Shown here piece after piece: positions 1 through 7,217 of a stretch of DNA of 13,857 nt. The stretch's first letter is position 1. Every line of letters starts with the position of its first letter. The stretch is taken from NCBI GenBank assembly GCA_024278415.1, contig JAJRTI010000781.1, forward strand, positions 1-13,857. The letters run 5' to 3'. The position numbers were made by a program, and so were the translations under genes. The notes beneath the pieces were generated by a model. The model did not search any database, was not told the DNA's origin, and worked only from the letters and a program-made list of their open reading frames with translations. Origin of the DNA: Planctomycetota bacterium. GTDB lineage: Bacteria; Planctomycetota; Brocadiia; JAJRTI01.

Positions 1-79
1 CGTCTGGCGAGCGGAACCCCGTCAGGCCACAAGCGGGCAAGATAACAAACACCCCGCGCCCCGATTCTGCCGTGACGAG

Positions 80-931
80 CTAAATCTCATTCCCACTCAG
101 CCCGCGTTGCCTGCGGCTGAAAAATGTGGGTAAAGGGCAGCGGTTGCCCCCCTCCATGTACATGGCCAACCCCTCGTTGAGCGCGCGGGGGATGGGGCGC
201 TCGCCGAAGTACTCCTGGAGCACCAAGTGCGTCAATTCGTGGGGCAACAACTCGGTGAGTAGGTTCGCCACGAACGCTCCCCGTTCGTCGAGTTGGAAGA
301 GGTATATGCGCCGGGTGATGTTGTCCACGCCAAGCGCGCGGTACACGAACCCGCCGCCGCTCCAGGCCGGCATGCCGGACCGCGCAAGGTACTCCTTGCG
401 GTTGCGGAAGATGTCGATCGTGGTGACCCGCGGCCAGGCGATGCCGCGCATGAGCGCGTCGCAAAGCTTCGTGAGATAGCGCTCCGCGTGGTCGGCGGCG
501 AGCGCGGCGAGTGCGCGGTTGCGTGCGCGCACGATGAAGCGCGGGGAGCGCGCCGTGTAGAAGCGTGGGCCGCAGCGTGTGAGTTCGGCCAGCGACGCCG
601 CCCGGCCCGACCGCGCGGCGCCCTGTTTGCGTTTGCACCCGGCAATCCGGGCCGCGGCCATTTTCTTGGCCGCCGGCGACATCGCGATCGTGGCGTAGGC
701 CTCCCAGTGCTTCTGCGCCTTAGCCCACTCGCCGAGCTTCTCGTAGCACGTGGCTGCATAGGTGTACACGCGCTCGTTGGCGGGGTCGAGATCGATGGCG
801 CGCTCGAACTTCGCGGCCGCCTCCTTGAACTTGCCCGCCTTGAACAACCCCACGCCATTGGCGAAGTCGTCTGCGTACGCGGCCGCGGCCCATGCGGCGG
901 CTACGGCAATCATGAGTCGTTGTTTGTGCAC
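80..931 (-). CDS. Exported TPR protein with C-terminal peptidase-MA-like (HExxH) domain
   Basis: The product is a 283-aa probable metallopeptidase or peptidase-like protein that is exported. Residues 1-20 form a signal peptide (Lys/Arg, then an Ala-rich core ending AYA before DD). Residues about 22-90 are TPR-like helical repeats. Residues about 125-265 resemble the peptidase MA-like gluzincin domain: HELTH at 231-235 gives the two zinc histidines and the catalytic Glu, and the Glu of NEGLA (253) is the expected third ligand. The start is GTG at 931; an alternative ATG at 913 would remove the basic part of the signal peptide. No good ribosome binding site is visible. It lies 172 nt downstream of another exported TPR gene on the same strand and may share its transcript. 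The protein stops only about 30 residues after the NEGLA motif, which is short for this type. No continuation is seen in other frames, so the tail may be truncated. The substrate is unknown. Confidence 0.8.
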   Translation of the reverse strand: MHKQRLMIAVAAAWAAAAYADDFANGVGLFKAGKFKEAAAKFERAIDLDPANERVYTYAATCYEKLGEWAKAQKHWEAYATIAMSPAAKKMAAARIAGCKRKQGAARSGRAASLAELTRCGPRFYTARSPRFIVRARNRALAALAADHAERYLTKLCDALMRGIAWPRVTTIDIFRNRKEYLARSGMPAWSGGGFVYRALGVDNITRRIYLFQLDERGAFVANLLTELLPHELTHLVLQEYFGERPIPRALNEGLAMYMEGGNRCPLPTFFSRRQRGLSGNEI

Positions 932-1103
932 GACGTGTCCGGTGGACGGTGGATGAGAGATGAGGCAGCCGCTTCTGATCTCTCATCCCTCATCTCTCAT
1001 CTCAGGTCTGCCTCACGTTCAGGCGGCCAGATCGCGCGTCCGACGAGCCTGTCTGTTGCATCTGCCTGAACCGTTATGAACCATCACCCATCGCCCCCAG
1101 CCC
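932..1103. repeat. Intergenic spacer with low-complexity hairpin
   Basis: This 172-nt spacer separates the two minus-strand TPR genes. Bases 952-965 (GATGAGAGATGAGG) pair perfectly with 988-1001 over 14 bp, with a G-U pair outside and a 22-nt loop. The loop and right arm are made of repeats of CTCATC. A second inverted repeat, GTTCAGGC (1017-1024) with GCCTGAAC (1064-1071), lies between this hairpin and the upstream gene. Neither is followed by a U tract on the minus strand, so this is not a typical terminator. It could be an mRNA processing or stability element or a remnant of a small repeat. Confidence 0.65.
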
Positions 1104-2357
1104 TCACCGGCCGATGTTCTCCCGCTTGCGCTGCTGGCGCAGGAACGCGCGCTGCTTCTCCAGATCCTTCGCGCACTTCTTGGCCATGGAGATGAGTTCG
1201 GACAACTCGTCTGGATAGGGCTGAGCCAGGTTGAGCATCTGCTGGAGGTTCTTCTCCGCGGAGCGGCAGTAGCGTTCGAGCGTGTGCACGTAGGCCTTCC
1301 ACTTCTCGCGGCTCTTGGCGGTGAACTTGCCGCTGCCCTGGTAGTAGTACATGGTCGGCATGGGAGTGCCCACGAGCTTGGCGAGGCTCTGGCCGAAGTC
1401 GCGCTCGTGCACGGCGATGAGCTTGCGCGCCACTTCTACCTTGAACGCGCGGGCCAGGTCGGGCGAGAGCGCGTTGGCCTTGTCGAAGTGGCTGTCGGCC
1501 TCCACGAACATGTCCACCGCCTTCTTGGGATCGGCCGCGTCTACCTTGCGCGCCTTTTCGAACAGGGCCTTGCCGCGCTCCAGGTGCTCCTTCGCCTTAT
1601 CCTGGATCGCCGCGGCCATCACCTTGGGATCGGTGAGCGGGTACATGCCGGGCTCCATGCCCGCGGCCTCGGCCACCATGTACATGCCATCCGGGTGCTT
1701 CTTGATAATCTCGCGCCGGGCCTGCACCTGCACCTTTTGCGCCGCGGTCAGCGGCAGGCGTTCGAGCGCGTCGTATTGTGCGATCGCCTTGGCCCATTCG
1801 CCCTTGTGCTCATACACCGACGCAAGCAGCAGCAGCGCATCCTGCTTGGCCGCGTCCTCGGTGGGCAGCGCGGCCAACGGGTCGAGTATCGCAATGCAGC
1901 GGTCGAGCCGGCCAAGCTTAAGCAGCGCCTGGGCCGAGCGCACCAAGTCCGCGCACGTGGTCCAGCGCCCCCGCACTTTCACGTAGCCCAACTGCTTGCG
2001 TGCGCCTTCGTGGTCCGGGGCGGCCGCGATGGCGGCCTCGAACTCCCGGCGCGCCTGTTCGGGGAGCTTCTGAGTCAAGCACCACAGCCCCAGCTTGTAG
2101 TGGCCTTCCGCGTCGTCCTTCGCAATCTTGGCCGCCTTGGCCTTGTAGTCCCGCGCGGGGTCGGCCTCCATCTCGATGCGCTCGATCTGGTCCTTGTCAA
2201 GGTAGGCGGTCCCGAAGCGCATCTGGATCTTGACGCGGTCGCCCAAGTCGGTGGCCTTGCCGTGGAGTTTGCGTCCGTCCTTCGTGTAAACGATGTCGGC
2301 CCACGCGGCCGCGCCGCAGAAGCAAGCCAGAGCCGTCAGAAGCCAAGCCCGTCTCAT
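1104..2357 (-). CDS. Exported TPR-repeat protein with N-terminal KDGR-type beta module
   Basis: The product is a 417-aa exported protein of unknown function. Residues 1-20 are a clear signal peptide (MRR, hydrophobic core, AWA before D21). Residues 21-63 (DIVYTKDGRKLHGK...) form a short beta-rich module often found at the mature N-terminus of planctomycete-type secreted proteins, in which a KDGR motif is followed by a Gly and an Ile/Val-rich stretch ending in IERIE. TPR-like helices follow at about 83-118 and 173-208. The rest is Lys/Glu/Ala-rich helix to the end (about 250-320 and 345-412), probably coiled. The ATG at 2357 has a strong GGAGGAG site just upstream and a sigma70-like promoter ahead of it. 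It is the first gene of a possible two-gene unit with the HExxH protein downstream, which suggests a shared role in the cell envelope. No catalytic motif is visible. Confidence 0.82.
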   Translation of the reverse strand: MRRAWLLTALACFCGAAAWADIVYTKDGRKLHGKATDLGDRVKIQMRFGTAYLDKDQIERIEMEADPARDYKAKAAKIAKDDAEGHYKLGLWCLTQKLPEQARREFEAAIAAAPDHEGARKQLGYVKVRGRWTTCADLVRSAQALLKLGRLDRCIAILDPLAALPTEDAAKQDALLLLASVYEHKGEWAKAIAQYDALERLPLTAAQKVQVQARREIIKKHPDGMYMVAEAAGMEPGMYPLTDPKVMAAAIQDKAKEHLERGKALFEKARKVDAADPKKAVDMFVEADSHFDKANALSPDLARAFKVEVARKLIAVHERDFGQSLAKLVGTPMPTMYYYQGSGKFTAKSREKWKAYVHTLERYCRSAEKNLQQMLNLAQPYPDELSELISMAKKCAKDLEKQRAFLRQQRKRENIGR

Positions 2358-2425
2358 ACCGATCTCCTCCCGCTTTGTAGGGCTGATCCAGGCAGGACAA
2401 CGCGTCCGTCGGGTCTACTGATCCA

Positions 2426-2455
2426 ATGGTAACCGCGTGGCCGCGAGTGTGTCAA
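2426..2455 (-). promoter_or_regulatory. Predicted sigma70-type promoter for the 417-aa TPR gene
   Basis: Read on the minus strand, TTGACA (2450-2455, a perfect -35) is followed after 18 nt by TACCAT (2426-2431, 4 of 6 to the -10 consensus). Transcription would start near 2419, about 60 nt before the ATG at 2357, which also has a strong ribosome binding site. Confidence 0.6.
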
Positions 2456-2630
2456 ACATTTCCTGCCGCTTCCGGCGCGCCCACGAATGCGGAGGGGCGG
2501 CGAACCAGGCGGGGAGGGGATTCGCTGCGTTTTATCAATTCGTTGCTAATCCAGAACGAATGGGCAGTGGGCGGACGCGGCTGGACAATATAGGCATGCA
2601 CGTCGATGCGTGCGATGCGCTTGCATGCAA

Positions 2631-2679
2631 AAGCGCCGTCAAGCCGGCGCACTCCAGAGAAGCGCCGCCAAGCCGGCGC
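2631..2679 (-). terminator. Two tandem near-identical hairpins after the transglutaminase gene
   Basis: Two 20-nt copies (2631-2650 and 2660-2679) differ at one base (AAGCGCCGTCAAGCCGGCGC and AAGCGCCGCCAAGCCGGCGC). Each is a 6-bp GCGCCG/CGGCGC stem with a 6-nt loop. On the minus strand the distal one is followed by TTTTGC and the proximal one by TTCTCT. They start 4 nt after the stop codon of the transglutaminase gene, so they are probable intrinsic terminators in series, though the U tracts are short. Confidence 0.6.
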
Positions 2680-2682
2680 GAT

Positions 2683-4704
2683 CTAAAAGCGGCGCAGGGC
2701 CGCGATCTGGGTCTCGTCGCGCGGCCACCCGTAGCGTGCGGCCGCATACGTCTCGTACCATTCGGCCGCGTGCTGAACCGTGCCGTCGCCCGGCCGCTCG
2801 GCGCGAATGCGCGCGGCGAAGCGATGGGGCGTTTCGCTTGCAGCCCGGGGCAGCCCCATTCGCTTCATGCGCCGGTCCATGGCGCGCAGCAAGCGCTGAA
2901 GTTCCGCCACCTCAGGCGAGACCGCGGCGCGCTCCCGCTCGCGCCGGTGCGGGCGATGCTTCGCCATGATGTATACCAACGCGCACACGGAGAGGATGCC
3001 CAGCGGCCACGGGGCCATGACCTTGCGCAGCAACGACGCCAGCCCCGCCCCCACCTGCCGCCACACGCCCCGCATGCCGCCAGTGATGAACGCGTGCTTG
3101 CGCCGCTCGTTGCTGAACCGCAGGTAGTCCCACATCTGCGAACGCAGGCCCGCGTCCCGTTTGTTCGACTCCGGCAAACCGGCCGCCACGGTCGGCTCGA
3201 CGATGAACCAACACCCGCGCGCGTCGTCGTACGCCTCCACCCACGCGTGTGCGTCTTTGTTCCGCGCAATCCAGAAGCCGCCGAAGGGATTGCGCTCCTC
3301 GGCCACGAACCCGGTCACGTACCGGCACGGCACGCCGGCGAGCCGCAAGAGCACGATTGCCCCGGTCGCGAAGTATTCGCAGTGCGCGGGCGGCTTGTCC
3401 AAGAGGAAGAATTCGAGCGGATCTCGGCCGTCGGGAACCTGGATGCCAAGCTTGTACGTGTAGTTCTTCGCAAAGTAACCCACCACCGCGAGCGCTTTGG
3501 ATAGCGTCGTGGGCTTGTCTTGCAGGAGGCGAGAGGCCAGCGCGCGCACGCGCGGGTCGATCTTCTCGGGCAGTTGCACGTAACGCTTGCGTTCGTCGTC
3601 GGCGAGCCTGGCGTCCAGCGTGCCCCCGGCGTCGGCCGGGGTGAACACGCGGTAGATCTCGGAATGCCGATCGGCCCCAAAGCTCACGTTGCCGTTGCTG
3701 TCCACATCGAGCCGCGCGCAGGCAAGCTTGGCGCCGGCTGATTCGAGCCGATGGAACATGAACCCGCGGTCGAACATGTTGGCCCAGATGTCCATGGGCT
3801 GCCATTGTGCCTCGTCGCCGGCGCGCCAGGCGAACTCATACGCGTACCCCGCCGGCTGGGGCGGCCGCGCGTTCCGAGGTTCAAGCGGAGCCGGCTTAGG
3901 CGTGGACTCCCAGCGGCCGGCGACGTACTTGTCGTACGCGCGTACGCGCAGGTAGCCGGGCGCCGTGTCGCTCACCACGTAAAGCGCGGGGATGTTTGCC
4001 TGCTTGCCCTTCAGTTCGGCCATGTCGCCTAGCCTGGGCGTCGTCGAGATGCCCCCCGATTCCGGCGTGAACTGGCCGAGGATCATGTGCATGAACGCGG
4101 ATTCGAGCGGCTGCCGATAGTGGATGAGCAGCGCCGCGGCCAACGAGGACACTGCGAGCGCGAGCGTGAGGAACCCGCACGTGAGCGCCCGGTATCGCGT
4201 TGCGTTGCGCGGGGCCGCGATGCGGCGTTGCGCGGCCCCAAACGTGTGGTACGCGCCGACAAGCGCAATGAAGGCCAGTGCGCCCACGCGAAACGCGAGC
4301 ACGCCCGCGCCGCGCGCAAACATGCCGCCCGCACAGGTCAACACCACCACGCCATAGAGCGTCATCGCCTCCGGCGCGCCGCGCTCCTCGCGCAGGAAGA
4401 ATGAGGCGACTTGGAGCAGCAGGAAGAACTGCGCGATGGGGTAGGCCATGCGCAGCCACGGCAGCACGAACAGCACGGGCGGCTCCGCGCGCAGCATCCC
4501 CGCGCGCACCGCGATGATGACGATGAGTACCGCGGTGAGGCCGCGCCGGCGCAGCCGGCTAAGGTCGAGTTGCGGGTTGAGCCAGTAGCCGGCGGCCGCG
4601 GCCACTGCCACGGCGATGGGGAAAGCCGCGTGCGAGAAGATCGCGGCCACGACGCCCGCTTGCACGAGCACCATTGCGAGCGCGATCTGTCGCCGCGTCT
4701 TCAT
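2683..4704 (-). CDS. TgpA-type membrane transglutaminase-like protein (DUF3488-transglutaminase-DUF4129)
   Basis: The product is a 673-aa membrane protein of the TgpA type. Residues about 5-195 hold six or seven hydrophobic segments (the DUF3488-like N-terminal domain). Residues about 200-395 form an extracytoplasmic linker. The papain-like transglutaminase core lies at about 400-505, with C442 in HCEYFATG and H486 in DAHAWVE as nucleophile and base. The usual acidic residue of the DPT motif is Glu (E503 in VEPT). A further membrane segment (567-581) and a cytoplasmic tail resembling DUF4129 end the protein. The start is ATG at 4704, which overlaps the DUF58 stop as ATGA and has GGAGGAG five bases upstream. 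A longer open frame reaching 5586 only runs out of frame through the DUF58 gene. It is the last gene of the moxR-DUF58-transglutaminase operon. Family members are linked to cell-envelope function, but the substrate is not known. Confidence 0.93.
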   Translation of the reverse strand: MKTRRQIALAMVLVQAGVVAAIFSHAAFPIAVAVAAAAGYWLNPQLDLSRLRRRGLTAVLIVIIAVRAGMLRAEPPVLFVLPWLRMAYPIAQFFLLLQVASFFLREERGAPEAMTLYGVVVLTCAGGMFARGAGVLAFRVGALAFIALVGAYHTFGAAQRRIAAPRNATRYRALTCGFLTLALAVSSLAAALLIHYRQPLESAFMHMILGQFTPESGGISTTPRLGDMAELKGKQANIPALYVVSDTAPGYLRVRAYDKYVAGRWESTPKPAPLEPRNARPPQPAGYAYEFAWRAGDEAQWQPMDIWANMFDRGFMFHRLESAGAKLACARLDVDSNGNVSFGADRHSEIYRVFTPADAGGTLDARLADDERKRYVQLPEKIDPRVRALASRLLQDKPTTLSKALAVVGYFAKNYTYKLGIQVPDGRDPLEFFLLDKPPAHCEYFATGAIVLLRLAGVPCRYVTGFVAEERNPFGGFWIARNKDAHAWVEAYDDARGCWFIVEPTVAAGLPESNKRDAGLRSQMWDYLRFSNERRKHAFITGGMRGVWRQVGAGLASLLRKVMAPWPLGILSVCALVYIMAKHRPHRRERERAAVSPEVAELQRLLRAMDRRMKRMGLPRAASETPHRFAARIRAERPGDGTVQHAAEWYETYAAARYGWPRDETQIAALRRF

Positions 4705-5960
4705 AACTCCTCCACCCCGCCTTCCACGTCGGCCGGCGCAATCTGCGCGATCGCGTACTCGCCGGCCACGCCGGCGTACGGCTTCGTCGTGTCGCCGTCG
4801 CGCACGATGAGGGTCTTGATCGAGCAGCCGGCCTCGGCCGCGGCGCGCACGAGCCCCTCCCGCGGCTCGTCCCAGTCGAGCAGCACCGCGATGAGCGTGG
4901 AGATGTTGCCCAGTTCGTCCGCGAGCGCGGGGGTGACGACCTCGAAGGGGTTGCGCCGGCACGCGTCCACGCAGGCGAGGATCTCGAGCACGTTGTCGAA
5001 GTGCGTGGTGTGCCGGCCCGCGCGGAACACATACAGCTCTGGCCCCGCGGCAAAGATGTCGATGATGTACTCGCCGCGTGCGAGCGCGTCGGCTATGGAC
5101 GCGGACAGGCTCACCGCGGCCTCCATGTTGCGGAAGCCCTTCTTGCCGGGCTTGCGCCGGCCCGGCAAGAACGTGTCGAGCACAAGCGCGATGCGGCAGT
5201 AGTATTCCTCCTGATACTCCTTCACCACCGGCTGCGCCACGCGCGCCCAGGCGCGGTGGTCGAGCCGCCGCGGCGGGTCGCCCGGCCGGTACTCGCGGTT
5301 GCCGATGTACTCGGGCGACTGGCCGATGTGCGACGAGAGCGCGATGCCGCCGGGCTGGTGGCGCTCGTTCACTGGCACGTCGATGCCCGCGAGCGGCTGG
5401 AAGCTCGGCAGCACGAGCAGGGCGCCCGCGTCCCGGCTGTTCGTGCCGTTGAGCAGCTTCACCTTCGCGCGCGTGAGGTTGAGCGGAAATGTGGTGAACG
5501 CGCGCGGTTGGGGCAGTGCGTACACGCCGCGGCGCGAGCCTTGGAGCGTGACCGGGATCGACTGCGACTCTCCAGGCTCGATGCACGCCACGGGGCTGGG
5601 GCCGATCTCGCTCAGTTCCGGCGGCAGGCCAAAGAACCCGACCGACACGTCGTGCGCGGTGCGCTTGCCGACGTTCGTGAGCCGAAAGTGCGCCGCACCC
5701 GGTTGGCCGGCCACGAGTTTATCGGGAAACTGGCCTCCCATGCGCACGTGGGGCCGCAGGAACCAGTTGAAGATGTACGCGACCGCGGCCAAACCCCACA
5801 GCCCACAAAAGAGGAAGTACGACGGCACGTCGAGCGAGACGACCGACACGGTGGCAGACACGACGATGCTGCCCACGAGCATGCGCCCAGCCGGCGTGGC
5901 CTTGAACGTCCACAAGTACTGGACGTATCGCCTGACCGTGTTGAACATGGGAGTTTGCAT
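4701..5960 (-). CDS. DUF58 membrane protein (VWA-like fold)
   Basis: The product is a 419-aa DUF58 protein. Two hydrophobic segments at about 27-46 and 48-68 anchor it. Residues 70-175 form a beta-rich domain. The DUF58 core motif is clear at 222-252: REYRPGDPPRRLDHRAWAR followed by VKEYQEE. A VWA-like Rossmann part follows from about 255, where IALVLDTF stands where other proteins carry a DxSxS metal site, so that site looks degenerate. The start is uncertain. ATG at 5960 and ATG at 5948 are the only ones that begin just before the membrane segments, and neither has a good ribosome binding site. The frame stays open to a TTG at 6053, inside a C/G homopolymer region, which is unlikely to be used. 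It lies between moxR (204 nt upstream) and the transglutaminase gene (4-nt overlap). In this conserved cluster the MoxR ATPase is thought to act on the VWA-like partner. Confidence 0.9.
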   Translation of the reverse strand: MQTPMFNTVRRYVQYLWTFKATPAGRMLVGSIVVSATVSVVSLDVPSYFLFCGLWGLAAVAYIFNWFLRPHVRMGGQFPDKLVAGQPGAAHFRLTNVGKRTAHDVSVGFFGLPPELSEIGPSPVACIEPGESQSIPVTLQGSRRGVYALPQPRAFTTFPLNLTRAKVKLLNGTNSRDAGALLVLPSFQPLAGIDVPVNERHQPGGIALSSHIGQSPEYIGNREYRPGDPPRRLDHRAWARVAQPVVKEYQEEYYCRIALVLDTFLPGRRKPGKKGFRNMEAAVSLSASIADALARGEYIIDIFAAGPELYVFRAGRHTTHFDNVLEILACVDACRRNPFEVVTPALADELGNISTLIAVLLDWDEPREGLVRAAAEAGCSIKTLIVRDGDTTKPYAGVAGEYAIAQIAPADVEGGVEEL

Positions 5961-6164
5961 GACGCTGATGCTTGGAGCGGAGCGCCTTCGCGTTCCGACT
6001 ACCGCCGCGTCTGGGGACACGATGCGATCCGCGCCCCCCCCCAGGGGGGACAACAGGGGGGGGCAGCAGGGAGCAGCCGAACGGCTTTCGCCAAGGCTAC
6101 CCCCCCCTTCGGTTCCCCCCCTTGAAGGGGGGGATTGCGGGCTTCCGCTTCGCGTCCCCGGCGG
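5961..6164 (-). promoter_or_regulatory. Intercistronic C/G-homopolymer region between moxR and DUF58 gene
   Basis: This 204-nt spacer has runs of C9 (6034-6042), G6 (6044-6049), G8 (6056-6063), C8 (6100-6107), C7 (6115-6121) and G7 (6127-6133) on the plus strand. The last two form a perfect hairpin across TTGAA, and G8 can pair with C8 around an inner AGCCG/CGGCT stem (6075-6086). No gene is seen. It could fold strongly in the mRNA ahead of the DUF58 start, or be a small repeat insertion. Confidence 0.5.
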
Positions 6165-7103
6165 CTAGGCAGGGATCTTCACGGCCGCAACGATATCCCG
6201 AATCACCTCCGCCTTCGCGGAGCCGCCGTACTTGGCCTTGGACGTGAGCATGACGCGGTGCGCGAGCACGGGCCCCGCGAGTTGCTGCACGTCGTCGGGC
6301 AGCACGAAGTCCCGGCCCTGGGCGTATGCCGCGGCCTGCGCGGCGCGGAAGAGCATGAGCGAGCCGCGCGGGCTCACGCCGAGCTTGAGGTTCGGGTGCT
6401 GCCGCGTATGGGCCACGATGTCCACGACGTAGCGCGACAGGCTCTCGTCCACGCGCACGCGCCGGACTTCGGCCTGCATGTGCACGACGTCGTCTCCCGT
6501 CAGCACCGGGCCGATGGATTCGATGGGATGCGCTTCGGCCTGCGAGTGGAGGATGCCCACCTCCACGTCCGGGTCGGGGTAGCCGAGCGAAAGCTGCACG
6601 AGGAAGCGGTCGAGTTGCGCCTCGGGCAGGGGATACGTGCCGTGGAACTCGACCGGGTTCTCCGTGGCCAGCACCATGAACGGCGCGGGCAGGGGCCGGC
6701 GTTTGCCCTCGATGGTGGCCTGCATCTCGTTCATGGCCTCCAGCAGCGCGGACTGCGTGCGCGGGGACGCGCGGTTGATCTCGTCCGCGAGGAGCACGTT
6801 GCAGAAGATGGGCCCAGGCCGGAACGCGAACGACCCGTCGACCGGGTTGTAGATCGACGAGCCAAGGATGTCGTTGGGCAGCAGGTCCGGGGTGAACTGG
6901 ATGCGGCTGAACGCGGCGTCGATGGACTTGGCGAGCGCCTTGGCGAGCGTGGTCTTGCCCACCCCGGGCACGTCCTCCATGAGCACGCTGCCCCCGGCGA
7001 GCAGCGCGACCACGAGCACGTCGATGCTCTCCTCCTTGCCGTGGATGACCTGCACGAGGTTGGCCTTGAGTTGGTCGAGCTTCGGGTGGGATTCTGCGCT
7101 CAC
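6165..7103 (-). CDS. MoxR-family AAA+ ATPase
   Basis: The product is a 312-aa cytoplasmic AAA+ ATPase of the MoxR group, at the usual length for the family. Walker A is GVGKTT (47-52, within DVPGVGKT). Walker B is LLADEIN (104-110). Sensor 1 is ATEN (146-149), LDRF (164-167) provides the arginine region, and sensor 2 is SPRGS (244-248), followed by the helical lid. MoxR proteins are thought to act as chaperones that help fold or load metal into VWA-domain partners. The DUF58 protein encoded next is the likely client. The start is GTG at 7103, chosen because AGGAGGT sits eight bases upstream and no upstream ATG in frame is better. It is the first gene of the operon, and its leader contains a long inverted repeat. 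Confidence 0.95.
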   Translation of the reverse strand: MSAESHPKLDQLKANLVQVIHGKEESIDVLVVALLAGGSVLMEDVPGVGKTTLAKALAKSIDAAFSRIQFTPDLLPNDILGSSIYNPVDGSFAFRPGPIFCNVLLADEINRASPRTQSALLEAMNEMQATIEGKRRPLPAPFMVLATENPVEFHGTYPLPEAQLDRFLVQLSLGYPDPDVEVGILHSQAEAHPIESIGPVLTGDDVVHMQAEVRRVRVDESLSRYVVDIVAHTRQHPNLKLGVSPRGSLMLFRAAQAAAYAQGRDFVLPDDVQQLAGPVLAHRVMLTSKAKYGGSAKAEVIRDIVAAVKIPA

Positions 7104-7128
7104 GAATGACCTCCTGTCTGTGCTACTG

Positions 7129-7217
7129 TAATCGTAATCTTGATCGTCATCGTAATCGGCCTCGCGTCAGATTGATGGAGCCGGTCGAGACTACGATTAC
7201 GATCAAGATTACGATTA
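7129..7217 (-). promoter_or_regulatory. Long inverted repeat in the presumed leader of the moxR operon
   Basis: Bases 7129-7147 (TAATCGTAATCTTGATCGT) are perfectly complementary to 7199-7217. The pairing continues inward to 7157/7189 with two mismatches, giving 29-nt arms around a 31-nt loop. The arms are built from repeats of ATCGTA. The structure ends 12 nt before the AGGAGGT site of the moxR gene, so in the mRNA it would form a large stem just upstream of the start. It may be a leader regulatory element, a transcription barrier between the divergent genes, or a miniature repeat element. Confidence 0.7.

Larger units (their letters stand above)
2358..2682. other. 325-nt intergenic region between MoxR operon end and TPR gene
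   Basis: No supportable gene is seen. From the high-coordinate end it holds two tandem terminator-like hairpins (2633-2650 and 2662-2679). Next comes a palindromic stretch: TTGCATGCAA at 2621-2630, with GCATGCA (2594-2600) pairing to TGCATGC (2622-2628) around a smaller inner stem. The promoter of the downstream TPR gene lies at 2426-2455. Between about 2456 and 2590 nothing is recognised. Confidence 0.6.

Noticed and set aside
1284..2432. A 382-codon plus-strand open frame antisense to the TPR gene
   Set aside because: Composition (His, Leu, Arg, Val, Gly) is that of an antisense shadow; the minus-strand gene has signal peptide, TPR pattern, promoter and ribosome binding site. The same applies to the long plus-strand frames at 2437-3504, 5001-6125 and 6135-7109.
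2683..5586. A single 967-codon minus-strand open frame
   Set aside because: Its first 294 codons run out of frame through the DUF58 gene and are Arg/His/Pro-rich. The real gene starts at ATG 4704 with a GGAGGAG site and an ATGA overlap.
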